From Collinsella aerofaciens ATCC 25986 (GTDB lineage Bacteria; Actinomycetota; Coriobacteriia; Coriobacteriales; Coriobacteriaceae): a stretch of 64,000 nt of DNA. This document shows positions 8,348 to 16,920 of the stretch, in pieces (position 1 is the first letter of the stretch; each line of letters opens with the position of its first letter). The position numbers and the translations under genes were made by a program. The notes beneath the pieces are model-generated. The model saw nothing but the letters and a program-made list of their open reading frames with translations. It was not told where the DNA came from and searched no databases. The DNA lies in NCBI RefSeq assembly GCF_010509075.1, contig NZ_CP048433.1, positions 2,046,001 to 2,110,000 of the forward strand, written 5' to 3'.

Positions 8348-9808
8348 TTAGCGCACCTGAGCGACGTAAGCGACGTTGGTCGAGGAGACCTTATCCTCGA
8401 GCTGGACGCTCATGCGGGGATCGCCAGCGGTAGCGACGGTCAGATCGCCGGCCTTGACGTAGCCGAGCTCCTTAGCGGTCTCGATCGCCTTGACGATCGT
8501 GCCGTTGACGGTGCCCTGGGTAATCTCGGCCTGGTGCGGGATAACGCCCCAGTACATAATCATCTGCTGGACGGCCCACTCGTGGCGGGAGAACGCGCAG
8601 ATCGGCATGTTGGGACGGAAGTGCGAGATCAGGCGAGCGGTACGACCGGTGGTCGTCGGCACGGTGATGCACTTGGCGCCAACGGTGGTAGCCATGTTCA
8701 CAGCGGACATACCCACAACGTTGTTGACGACGCGGGTGCCGTGAGCGTCAGCCGGAACCTCGAGCGGAGCGTGAGCCGGGAGGTACTTCTCAGTCTCGAG
8801 AGCAATGCTGGCCTGCATCTTGACGGCCTCGACCGGGTACTTACCGGCAGCGGACTCGCCGGAGAGCATAACGGCGTCGGTGCCGTCGTAAATGGCGTTA
8901 GCAACGTCGGCAACCTCGGCGCGCGTCGGGCGCGGGTTCTGCTGCATGGAGTCGAGCATCTGCGTAGCGGTGATAACGGGCTTGTAGGCCGCGTTGCACT
9001 TAGCGATGATCTCCTTCTGGATGTGCGGAACGAGCTCGGGCTTGATCTCGATGCCCAGGTCGCCACGGGCGACCATGATGCCGTCGGAAGCCTCGAGGAT
9101 CTCGTCGAAGTTCTCGACGCCCAGGGCGCACTCGATCTTCGGGAAGATCGTCACGTGCTCGCCGCCGTTCTCGCGGCAAAGCTCGCGGATGCCGCGGACG
9201 GACTCGCCGTCACGGATGAAGGAAGCGGCGATGTAGTCGATGTTCTCGGTCAGGCCAAAGAGGATGTCCTGACGATCGCGCTCGGTGATGGCGGGCAGCG
9301 AGATGTTGACGTTGGGCATGTTGACGCCCTTGCGCTCGCCGATCAGGCCGTCGTTCTTAACGACGCAGGTCATGTCCTGGCCGTCGACGGACTCGACCTC
9401 GAGGGCAACCAGGCCGTCATCGATCAGGATGAGGGAGCCCTTCTCGACCTCGGAGGGCAGAGCCAGGTAGTCGAGGGAGATGTGCTCAGCGGTGCCGTGG
9501 AAATCCTCGGACGTGGGCTGAGCGGTGACGACGATCTTGTCGCCGGTCTTGACGGCGACCTTCTTGCCGTCGACCAGAAGGCCGGTGCGGACCTCGGGGC
9601 CCTTGGTGTCGAGCAGGATGCCGACGGGCAGACCGAGCTCCTTGGAAATACGACGGACGCGCTCGATGCGACCGTGGTGCTCGTCGTAGGATCCGTGCGA
9701 GAAGTTAAAACGGGCGACGTTCATGCCCGCCTTGATCATCTCGCGGATGGTCTCGTCGCTATCGCAGGCGGGACCCATGGTGCATACAATCTTGGTGCGC
9801 TTGTACAT
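8348..9808 (-). CDS. pyk: Pyruvate kinase
   Basis: Last enzyme of glycolysis, making pyruvate and ATP from phosphoenolpyruvate and ADP. The 486-aa protein starts MYKRTKIVCTMGPA. Key parts visible are the substrate-binding RFNFSHG, DTKGPEVRTG, the catalytic-lysine region IFPKIE, the metal-binding MVARGDLGIE and TATQMLDSM. The C-terminal domain ends in an allosteric fold, without the extra PEP-utiliser domain seen in some Gram-positives. It is transcribed alone, divergently from the P-ATPase, with a strong terminator. Confidence 0.97.
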   Translation of the reverse strand: MYKRTKIVCTMGPACDSDETIREMIKAGMNVARFNFSHGSYDEHHGRIERVRRISKELGLPVGILLDTKGPEVRTGLLVDGKKVAVKTGDKIVVTAQPTSEDFHGTAEHISLDYLALPSEVEKGSLILIDDGLVALEVESVDGQDMTCVVKNDGLIGERKGVNMPNVNISLPAITERDRQDILFGLTENIDYIAASFIRDGESVRGIRELCRENGGEHVTIFPKIECALGVENFDEILEASDGIMVARGDLGIEIKPELVPHIQKEIIAKCNAAYKPVITATQMLDSMQQNPRPTRAEVADVANAIYDGTDAVMLSGESAAGKYPVEAVKMQASIALETEKYLPAHAPLEVPADAHGTRVVNNVVGMSAVNMATTVGAKCITVPTTTGRTARLISHFRPNMPICAFSRHEWAVQQMIMYWGVIPHQAEITQGTVNGTIVKAIETAKELGYVKAGDLTVATAGDPRMSVQLEDKVSSTNVAYVAQVR

Positions 9809-10137
9809 TCAGACCTCCATCTGACATCGTCTTGCGCTGATAGATAAACCATAAGAAATAAAACTGAGATGATTATAACGAAATGCCGACCGAATACCCC
9901 AAAAAATCGACCGTATGCCGAATTAGAAGTTCATTTTTTGCGAAAAAACGGTATATGCAAAAACTTTACCAACCGTTCTAACCGCTGCTATCTGGGCGAT
10001 ATTTCAGTTTGATGATGCACCGAAGAAAAAACGTTTTATCAATGTTGAACATCATACGGTCTGCATCGTTGCGAATGGACCCTATTTCCAAATGGATTGT
10101 TTTGGCTAGACGCGTTGCTTTGGGGTACCATAGCTCC
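9809..10137. other. Divergent intergenic region pyk / P-type ATPase
   Basis: AT-rich compared with the flanking genes, as expected for two divergent promoters. For the ATPase a plausible promoter is TTGGCT (10102-10107), an 18-nt spacer, then TACCAT (10126-10131), placing transcription start near 10138. No ORF of note. The stretch 9840-10080 contains A/T runs but no repeat I can support. Confidence 0.5.
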
Positions 10138-10249
10138 ACTATCAACTGCCGCTCAGCACGGCAGCCTTGATGAGCCCTTGCCCTTCTCCTGGGAATTATG
10201 ATCGGGCATCAATCTGCTGAGTGGCCCGAATCCCAGGAGGGGACTCTAT
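10138..10249 (+). promoter_or_regulatory. Structured leader of the P-type ATPase, candidate riboswitch-like element
   Basis: Hairpin P1 pairs CTGCCG (10146-10151) with CGGCAG (10159-10164). Its loop CTCAGCA (10152-10158) is perfectly complementary to TGCTGAG (10215-10221). P2 pairs TTGATG..CCC (10167-10177) with GGGCATCAA (10204-10212). The P2 loop contains CTCCTGGGA (10186-10194), complementary to TCCCAGGAG (10231-10239) and extendable with G-T pairs to 10183/10242. That second helix buries the whole AGGAGGGG ribosome binding site, 7 nt before the ATG. The two long-range helices imply a double pseudoknot or mutually exclusive folds. I do not recognise a known riboswitch class here. Confidence 0.6.
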
Positions 10250-12931
10250 ATGCAAAAGGAATACCTGTCCGCCGCGGCGGAGGTGCTCAGCGACCAGGGC
10301 GTCGATGAGAACCTCGGCCTGAGCAACGACGAGGCGTCGTCGCGCCTCGCCAAGACAGGCCCTAACAAGCTCGAGGAAGCCGAGAAAACGCCGCTGTGGA
10401 AGCGTTTCTTTGAGCAGATGGCCGACCCCATGGTCATCATGTTGATCGTTGCCGCCGTTATCAGCGCGCTCACGGGTATGGTCAAGGGCGAGCCCGACTT
10501 TGCCGATGTCGCCATCATCATGTTCGTCGTTATCGTCAACTCGGTGCTGGGCGTGGTCCAAGAGGCTAAAAGCGAGGAGGCTCTCGAGGCCCTGCAGGAG
10601 ATGAGCGCGGCGCAGTCCAAGGTGCTGCGCGACGGCAAGCTCGTGCACCTGCCGAGCGCCGAGCTCGTGCCCGGCGATGTGATCATGCTCGAGGCGGGCG
10701 ACTCCGTCCCGGCCGACTGCCGCGTGCTCGAGAGCGCCACGATGAAGATCGAGGAGGCTGCACTCACCGGCGAGTCCGTGCCTGTCGAGAAGCATGCCAA
10801 CGTGATCGAGCTCGCCACCGGCACCGACGACGTGCCGCTCGGCGACCGCAAGAACATGTGCTACATGGGTTCCACCGTGGTATACGGCCGCGGCCGCGCC
10901 GTCGTGGTCGGCACCGGCATGAACACCGAGATGGGTAAGATCGCCGGCGCCCTGGCCGAGGCTAAGGAAGAGCTCACGCCGCTGCAGGTGAAGCTTGCCG
11001 AGCTCAGCCGCATCCTCACCATCATGGTTATCGTCATCTGCGTCGTCATCTTTGGCGTCGACATCATCCGCCACGGCGTGGGCAACGTCCTCACCGACCC
11101 GACCGCCCTGCTCGACACCTTTATGGTCGCCGTCTCGCTCGCCGTCGCCGCCATCCCCGAGGGCCTGGTTGCCGTCGTGACCATCGTGCTGTCGCTCGGC
11201 GTGACCAAGATGGCCAAGCGCCAGGCGATTATCCGCAAGCTCTCTGCCGTCGAGACCCTCGGCTGCACACAGACCATCTGCTCCGACAAGACCGGCACCC
11301 TTACCCAAAACAAGATGACCGTCGTCAAGCACGAGCTCGCCGCGCCTAAGGAGAAGTTCCTGGCCGGTATGGCCCTGTGCTCCGACGCCCAGTGGGACGA
11401 GGAGCTGGGCGAGGCCGTGGGTGAGCCGACCGAGTGTGCGCTCGTCAACGATGCCGGCAAGGCGGGGCTCACTGGCCTGACTGCCGAGCATCCGCGCGTG
11501 GGCGAGGCCCCGTTTGACTCGGGCCGCAAGATGATGTCCGTGGTCGTCGAGACCCTGGACGGCGAGTATGAGCAGTACACCAAGGGCGCGCCCGACGTGG
11601 TGATCGGCCTGTGCACCCATATCTACGAGGGCGACAAGGTCGTTCCGCTGACCGAGGAGCGTCGCGCCGAGCTCGTGGCCGCCAACAAGGCCATGGCCGA
11701 CGAGGCCCTGCGCGTGCTGGCGCTGGCAAGCCGCACCTACACCGAGGTCCCGGCCGACTGCAGCCCCGCTGCGCTCGAGCACGACCTGGTCTTCTGCGGC
11801 CTGTCCGGCATGATTGACCCGGTCCGCCCCGAGGTCGCCGACGCCATCCGCGAGGCCCACGATGCCGGTATCCGCACCGTCATGATTACGGGCGACCACA
11901 TCGACACCGCCGTGGCCATCGCCAAGCAGCTGGGTATCGTCACCGATCGCAGCCAGGCCATCACGGGCGCCGACCTCGACCGCATGAGCGACGAGGAACT
12001 CGACGCGCACATCGAGGACTACGGCGTGTACGCCCGCGTTCAGCCCGAGCACAAGACCCGCATCGTCGAGGCTTGGAAGTCGCGCGACCAGATCGTGGCC
12101 ATGACGGGCGACGGCGTCAACGACGCCCCGTCCATCAAGCGCGCCGACATCGGCGTTGGCATGGGCATCACCGGTACCGACGTCACCAAGAACGTCGCCG
12201 ACATGGTGCTTGCCGATGACAACTTCGCCACCATCATCGGTGCCTGCGAAGAGGGCCGTCGCATCTACGACAACATCCGCAAGGTCATCCAGTTCCTGCT
12301 TTCGGCAAACCTTGCCGAGGTCTTCTCGGTGTTTATCGCCACGCTCATCGGCTTTACCATCTTCCAGCCGGTGCAGCTGCTGTGGGTGAACCTGGTTACC
12401 GACTGTTTCCCCGCGCTCGCGCTGGGCATGGAGGACGCCGAGGGCGACATTATGAAGCGCAAGCCGCGCAACGCTAAGGACGGTGTCTTCGCCGGACATA
12501 TGGGTCTGGACTGCGTGGTCCAGGGTCTGATCATCACCGTGCTGGTGCTGGCGAGCTTCTTTGTGGGCGTGTACTTTGACATGGGCTACATTCACATCGC
12601 TGATATGATCGCCGGCAATGCCGACGAGGAAGGCGTGATGATGGCGTTCATCACGCTCAACATGGTCGAGATTTTCCACTGCTTCAATATGCGCAGCCGT
12701 CGTGCGTCGCTGTTCACCATGAAGAAGCAGAACAAGTGGCTGTGGGCTTCCGCTGCGCTGGCGCTGGTGCTGACGGTGATCGTGACCGTACAGCCGACGC
12801 TTGCCGAGATGTTCTTTGGCCCTGTGACGCTTGAGCTCAAGGGCGTTCTTGCCGCGCTGGGCCTGGCCTTCCTGATCATCCCGCTGATGGAGATCTACAA
12901 GGCGATCATGCGCGCGGTCGAGAAGGAGTAA
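10250..12931 (+). CDS. Calcium-type (P2) cation-transporting ATPase
   Basis: 893-aa P-type ATPase of the SERCA/PMCA group, exporting a cation (probably Ca2+) across the membrane. An N-terminal cation-ATPase domain comes first, then the A-domain TGES (in ALTGESVPVEK). The phosphorylation site is SDKTGTLTQNKMT. The nucleotide domain has a KGAPD motif and the hinge is MTGDGVNDAPSIKRADIG. M4 has AAIPEGL and M6 has NLVTDCFPALALGMED, the Ca2+ ligand pattern of this family. About ten membrane segments are expected. Mn2+, Na+ or polyvalent use is possible. Translation may be gated by the leader that covers its Shine-Dalgarno. Confidence 0.88.
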   Translation: MQKEYLSAAAEVLSDQGVDENLGLSNDEASSRLAKTGPNKLEEAEKTPLWKRFFEQMADPMVIMLIVAAVISALTGMVKGEPDFADVAIIMFVVIVNSVLGVVQEAKSEEALEALQEMSAAQSKVLRDGKLVHLPSAELVPGDVIMLEAGDSVPADCRVLESATMKIEEAALTGESVPVEKHANVIELATGTDDVPLGDRKNMCYMGSTVVYGRGRAVVVGTGMNTEMGKIAGALAEAKEELTPLQVKLAELSRILTIMVIVICVVIFGVDIIRHGVGNVLTDPTALLDTFMVAVSLAVAAIPEGLVAVVTIVLSLGVTKMAKRQAIIRKLSAVETLGCTQTICSDKTGTLTQNKMTVVKHELAAPKEKFLAGMALCSDAQWDEELGEAVGEPTECALVNDAGKAGLTGLTAEHPRVGEAPFDSGRKMMSVVVETLDGEYEQYTKGAPDVVIGLCTHIYEGDKVVPLTEERRAELVAANKAMADEALRVLALASRTYTEVPADCSPAALEHDLVFCGLSGMIDPVRPEVADAIREAHDAGIRTVMITGDHIDTAVAIAKQLGIVTDRSQAITGADLDRMSDEELDAHIEDYGVYARVQPEHKTRIVEAWKSRDQIVAMTGDGVNDAPSIKRADIGVGMGITGTDVTKNVADMVLADDNFATIIGACEEGRRIYDNIRKVIQFLLSANLAEVFSVFIATLIGFTIFQPVQLLWVNLVTDCFPALALGMEDAEGDIMKRKPRNAKDGVFAGHMGLDCVVQGLIITVLVLASFFVGVYFDMGYIHIADMIAGNADEEGVMMAFITLNMVEIFHCFNMRSRRASLFTMKKQNKWLWASAALALVLTVIVTVQPTLAEMFFGPVTLELKGVLAALGLAFLIIPLMEIYKAIMRAVEKE

Positions 12932-12943
12932 GTTAACCTGTCC

Positions 12944-13032
12944 GGGCCCGCCCCTGCGTGTTTTCTTCTTCGCTGGTCCTCGCGCTTCGCGCTGCGGGAT
13001 CGCTCGGAAGAAAACACTCCCGGGGTGGGCCC
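12944..13032. repeat. Long inverted repeat / hairpin
   Basis: Imperfect arms of about 25 nt (12944-12968 and 13007-13032) pair GGGCCC, CCCC and GTGTTTTCTTC with their complements, around a GC-rich centre that can form a small inner hairpin. It lies 12 nt after the ATPase stop. No T-run follows the right arm directly, so it is more like a dispersed palindromic repeat than a classic terminator, although it could stop readthrough or protect the mRNA 3' end. Confidence 0.7.
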
Positions 13033-13174
13033 TACGGTATCCTTGCTGGCTTTACTCCCGCGCGGATGAAAAAGGGTTGAGGGAAAGTGTGTGAGCTGGT
13101 CGGGCTTTGCCCGGCCAGCTCTTTTTGATTTAAAATACCTGCTCAGTTGTGATTTATGGTGCTGGGAGGCGCTT

Positions 13175-14359
13175 GTGGGCAAGGCTAAGGCTAAGGCGAA
13201 GAAAAAGACGACGGGGGCGCGGGCTAAGCGTGATCGTCGTCGGAAGCTCGCGACCGAGGCTCCCGTATCTGCCGAGGAGCTGCTGGCAAGCGTGCCGGGG
13301 CTTGACGCGCTGCAGGACGTTCCGGCGTTTGATGACCTGCCAGTCGATGAAACCCAGCAGACTGCCTTTGATGATTTCTGCGCACATGCTGAGGAGCCCG
13401 AGCAGATGCAGCTTGGCGCCGTGGTGCGCTTAGATCGCGGGTTTCCGCTGGTGGTGACGGCCGACGATACCTTTCGTGCCGAGCATGCCGTGGGGTTTGC
13501 CAAGTCGCGCGGCGAGGACGAGGTGCTGCTGCCCGCCGTGGGCGACCGTGTGGCGGTGCGCCGCGCTCCCGGGCACGATATGGGCGTTATTGAGTGCGTT
13601 CTGCCGCGCCGTACGAGCTTTGAGCGTTGGCGCGGCCGTGCCCGCGGAGAGCGTCAGGTGCTCTGCTCCAACGTGGATAGCGTGCTAATCGTGCAGGCGC
13701 TCGGTGCCGGTGAGGTGCTGCTCGACCGCGTGGCGCGCTCGCTGGTGTTGGCGCTCGACTGCGATGCCGAGCCGGTGGTGGTGCTCACCAAAGCTGACCG
13801 CTGCGATGCCGAGGAGCTCGAGCGCGATCTGGACCGCGTGCGCCGCCTGGTGGGTCCGGACGTGCGCGTGATCGTGACGTCCTCTGCCGAGGGCCGCGGC
13901 CTGGACGAGGTCCGTATCTGCGTGCCTGCCGGGAGCTGCGCCATGATTCTGGGCGAGTCGGGTGCCGGCAAGTCGACGCTGCTCAATGCACTGCTGGGCC
14001 ACGATACATTGGCGACCGGCGGTGTGCGCGAACGCGACGACCAGGGCCGTCACACTACCGTCGCGCGCGTGATGGTAGCGCTGCCGGGCGACGCCGGCGT
14101 GATCGCTGATGCCCCGGGCCTGCGCAGCCTACCGCTCGTGGGTCACGAGCGGGGTCTGGCGCGCGCTTTCCCCGAGATTGTCGAGGCATCGCGCGCGTGC
14201 CGGTTTGGCGACTGCACGCATACCCACGAACCGGGCTGCGCCGTTCGCGAGGCCGAGGACGCCGGGCAGATCGACAGCCTGCGTTTGGAAACGTTCCAAA
14301 GCCTGGCGTCATCCATGCGCGTGAGTGCTCAAATGCTCGATCCCGATGTCCATCTGTAA
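13175..14359 (+). CDS. rsgA: Small ribosomal subunit biogenesis GTPase RsgA
   Basis: Circularly permuted GTPase that acts in late maturation of the 30S subunit. The GTPase motifs appear in permuted order: G4 (TKAD), then G1 GESGAGKST (about residue 262), then G3 DAPG. The C-terminal zinc knuckle is CRFGDCTHTHEPGC. An OB-fold precedes the GTPase (about 85-155). The Lys/Ala-rich N-terminal tail of about 30 residues is unusual in length. A GTG start at 13175 is chosen for its GGGAGG 5 nt upstream; the frame is open to 13091 but there it covers the likely promoter (TAAAAT at about 13132). 394 aa. Confidence 0.93.
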   Translation: MGKAKAKAKKKTTGARAKRDRRRKLATEAPVSAEELLASVPGLDALQDVPAFDDLPVDETQQTAFDDFCAHAEEPEQMQLGAVVRLDRGFPLVVTADDTFRAEHAVGFAKSRGEDEVLLPAVGDRVAVRRAPGHDMGVIECVLPRRTSFERWRGRARGERQVLCSNVDSVLIVQALGAGEVLLDRVARSLVLALDCDAEPVVVLTKADRCDAEELERDLDRVRRLVGPDVRVIVTSSAEGRGLDEVRICVPAGSCAMILGESGAGKSTLLNALLGHDTLATGGVRERDDQGRHTTVARVMVALPGDAGVIADAPGLRSLPLVGHERGLARAFPEIVEASRACRFGDCTHTHEPGCAVREAEDAGQIDSLRLETFQSLASSMRVSAQMLDPDVHL

Positions 14360-14377
14360 TTGATTTTTTCTATGACA

Positions 14378-14411
14378 GCCGTCTCCCAACTGTTCGGGAG
14401 ACGGCTTTTTT
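14378..14411 (+). terminator. Intrinsic terminator after rsgA
   Basis: GCCGTCTCCC pairs perfectly with GGGAGACGGC across an 8-nt loop and is followed by six T. It separates rsgA from the Tad operon. Confidence 0.95.
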
Positions 14412-14441
14412 GCTGCGGAAAAGTCTCGAAACATGCAGTTT

Positions 14442-14514
14442 GCTGACGTGCTGACCAAAACCTTGCCACGAGATTGACGGGCTGGTCAGCTTTTGGTCAG
14501 CGATTGGTTTGACA
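14442..14514 (+). promoter_or_regulatory. Putative operator cluster and promoter of the Tad operon
   Basis: Two direct GCTGAC copies (14442-14447, 14450-14455) are followed by two inverted copies, GGTCAGC (14484-14490) and GGTCAGC (14495-14501). The first GCTGACCAAAA and the last TTTTGGTCAGC form an 11-nt inverted repeat. A TTGACA -35-like box follows at 14509-14514, but no convincing -10 is seen. The arrangement suggests a dimeric regulator controlling the pilus genes; the regulator is unknown. Confidence 0.5.
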
Positions 14515-14611
14515 TCGAAAACCAAGATCGCGATTGCGCCGCTTTGCACTCTGACCGCTCAGACAATGGTGGTACGGGCATTCGCCCGACACTGCCATGA
14601 GAGGAGCGGCC

Positions 14612-15271
14612 GTGAACAAGAGCAAGCGCATCGCCATCAGTCTGGTCGCGGGCGTGCTCGCTGCTCTGCTCTGCATGGTTTACGGCTCGTCGATCCGCTC
14701 GCAAGCCGAACAGGTCCAGGCTGAGACCTTGGCCAAGTACGGTGGCGATCGCGTCGAGGTATGCGTCGCGGCGCGCGATATCGATGTGGGCGAGACCCTC
14801 GATGAGACTAATGTCATAACCCAGGAATGGCTGACGAGTCTGCTGCCACGTGACGCGGTGACCGAGCTGCGCCAGGTACGCGGCGACGTGACGACTTCGC
14901 GTATTCCCAAAAACGCCGTGATCTGCAATGTCTACACCAAGGCCGAGAGCCACAAGCTCGAGGTGCCTAAGGGCAAGGTCGCCGTTTCGGTGGCGGTCGA
15001 TGCCGAGCACTCGGTCGGCGGTGCTACAGGCGTGGGCAGCTACGTGGATGTGTATGTGCAAAAAGACGGCGTAACCGATCGACTGTGCGGCGCGTACGTG
15101 ATCGATACCAGTGAGGATTCCGGTGCCACGCGCGAGGGCAAGATCGAATGGGTGACGCTGGCGGCTGACCCCGAAGACGTCAAGGAACTGCTGGGAGCCT
15201 CGGGCAAGGGAACGGTCAGCTTGACGATTCCCGCCACGGCGCGCGGCAAAAAGAGCGGAGGCGACAAGTGA
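14612..15271 (+). CDS. cpaB: Flp pilus assembly protein CpaB/RcpC-like
   Basis: 219-aa protein with an N-terminal signal anchor (about residues 6-28: IAISLVAGVLAALLCMVYG) and a SAF domain from about 38 (VEVCVAARDIDVGETL). CpaB/RcpC proteins belong to the periplasmic or extracytoplasmic part of the Tad machine. In monoderms, which lack a secretin, the role is less clear. The GTG start at 14612 follows GAGGAG by 6 nt and is preferred to the ATG at 14597, which would lie before that site. It is the first gene of a tightly packed operon; its TGA overlaps the next start. Confidence 0.8.
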   Translation: MNKSKRIAISLVAGVLAALLCMVYGSSIRSQAEQVQAETLAKYGGDRVEVCVAARDIDVGETLDETNVITQEWLTSLLPRDAVTELRQVRGDVTTSRIPKNAVICNVYTKAESHKLEVPKGKVAVSVAVDAEHSVGGATGVGSYVDVYVQKDGVTDRLCGAYVIDTSEDSGATREGKIEWVTLAADPEDVKELLGASGKGTVSLTIPATARGKKSGGDK

Positions 15272-16920
15272 TGAAGGCGATCTGGCTTGCGTGCTGCGCG
15301 TGCGGCGATTACGGGCTGTTGCAGCGGGAAGTCGAGGGCCGTGATGCGGGTGCACAGGTGCTTCGCGTAGGTGACCTGGACGGGCTGGTTTCCATGGCTC
15401 GGGCGTTTCCGTCGCGCCGCGGGGCTGCCATCATCGCGGCGTCTCTGTTTGATACCGAAGATGTGCGCAAGACTGTTGCGCGCCTGACGGCCGAAGGCCG
15501 CGTGAGTCGCGTGGTCGTGTTGATAGAAGCACTCGATCCGTCGGATATCGAGGGGCTGTTTCGCGCAGGGGCGACCGAGGTCATCGCTGCGCACAGTATA
15601 TGCGGCAACGGGCGCGCGGGCGAGGGAGCGGTTGATTCCGATCGGCGCATGACGATTGAGCCCGATGCTTTTGTTGATAGGGAACCCGGGGCGCCTCGCG
15701 CTACAAGAGGCCCGCGTGTTGATGATTATGGAAAAGCGGAAGCCGAGCATGGTCGGCGCCCCCGGAACCCCCTTGTATACGATGACGCTGGAGGGCCGGC
15801 GCAGCATGCTGGCGATTCCCCGGCTGTAGATATGGGATACGTGCACGGCGTGAATCTGGCGGATGAACTCGACGAAGTTGAGGGCTTTGCCGGGTGCGGC
15901 GAGTTGTCGCTGATGCAGCATGAGCAGATTGCGCAGAGCGAGCCTGCCTCGCAGACCGAACAAGCCGCCATGCCGGCTTGGACGCAGCGTGTAGTTGCGG
16001 CGGGGGAGACGGGGACGCTGTCACCGACGCCCGCCCCGCCGCCTCCGATGCCGCCGGCAGACGCTGCCGCTTCGCCGCATCGAGCTCCGGTCATCTGCGC
16101 CATTTCGGGTTCGGGCGGTTGCGGCAAGTCGACGATCGTTGCCACCATGGCACACACATCGTCGCTGTTGGGCTTGCGTGCCGCCGTGCTCGACCTGGAC
16201 CTGATGTTTGGAAACCTTTACGACTTGTTAGGCGTCGATGCTCCGCACGATATGGCGGCACTTATCGAGCCGTCGGCGGCGGGCACGCTCACCGAGCCGG
16301 ATATCGTGGCCGCATCGATGCGCGTCGCCCCGGGCGTTACGCTCTGGGGTCCCGTCGCGGCGCCCGAGCAAGCTGAGCTCATGGCACGTCCGGTGGAGCT
16401 ACTGCTTGATGTCCTGCGTCGCGAATCCGACGTGGTCTTTATCGATACCTCGGTCTTTTGGGGCGATGCCGTGGCGGCTGCGGTGGCGGCGAGCGACCGT
16501 TGCCTGGTCGTTGGCGATGCTGCGGTGTCGTCCGCGACATCGGCGTCGCGCGTCATTGAACTTGCAAGTCGAGTAGGTGTGCCGCGCACGCGCATGAGCG
16601 CCGTGTTCAACCGGTTCGGTGCGCGCGGGGCAGACGAGGATGTTGCCATGCGCTTTGAGATTGCCTGTGCGTTGAGCTCCAAGATTCGTATCGCCGATGG
16701 CGGGCAGGATCTCGCCGCGCTCATGGCGTTTGGGCGCGCTGACGAGGCAGTGGGGCAGACCAGCGCTTTTGCGACCAGCGTGCGCGAGGCCACGCGCGAG
16801 ATGCTCGTGGAACTGGGGTGCGCCGTCGGCCCTTGGAGCGATATGGTCGCCGACCGTGCAATGCGCACCGAACGCCCGCGTATCCGCCTTCCCTGGTCGC
16901 GCGAGGGTGATCAGCGATGA
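15271..16920 (+). CDS. CpaE-like ParA/MinD-family ATPase of the Tad locus
   Basis: 549-aa cytoplasmic protein. Residues 1-110 resemble the degenerate receiver-like N-domain of CpaE/TadZ. A long variable linker follows, ending in a Pro-rich run at about 250-262. Then comes a P-loop ATPase with the deviant Walker A motif SGSGGCGKST at about 275. TadZ/CpaE proteins place the pilus apparatus at a pole or focus. The start may equally be the GTG at 15268; GGAGG at 15257-15261 serves both. The stop overlaps tadA as ATGA. Confidence 0.75.
   Translation: MKAIWLACCACGDYGLLQREVEGRDAGAQVLRVGDLDGLVSMARAFPSRRGAAIIAASLFDTEDVRKTVARLTAEGRVSRVVVLIEALDPSDIEGLFRAGATEVIAAHSICGNGRAGEGAVDSDRRMTIEPDAFVDREPGAPRATRGPRVDDYGKAEAEHGRRPRNPLVYDDAGGPAQHAGDSPAVDMGYVHGVNLADELDEVEGFAGCGELSLMQHEQIAQSEPASQTEQAAMPAWTQRVVAAGETGTLSPTPAPPPPMPPADAAASPHRAPVICAISGSGGCGKSTIVATMAHTSSLLGLRAAVLDLDLMFGNLYDLLGVDAPHDMAALIEPSAAGTLTEPDIVAASMRVAPGVTLWGPVAAPEQAELMARPVELLLDVLRRESDVVFIDTSVFWGDAVAAAVAASDRCLVVGDAAVSSATSASRVIELASRVGVPRTRMSAVFNRFGARGADEDVAMRFEIACALSSKIRIADGGQDLAALMAFGRADEAVGQTSAFATSVREATREMLVELGCAVGPWSDMVADRAMRTERPRIRLPWSREGDQR

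Noticed and set aside
10138-10249. Known yybP-ykoY or NiCo riboswitch before the P-type ATPase
   Set aside because: I could not find their conserved loop sequences, so it is reported only as an unclassified structured leader.
10196-12679. 827-codon open frame opposite the P-type ATPase
   Set aside because: It mirrors the coding gene, is His/Asp/Gly-rich, and results from G/C-biased third positions. There is no ribosome binding site or recognisable domain.
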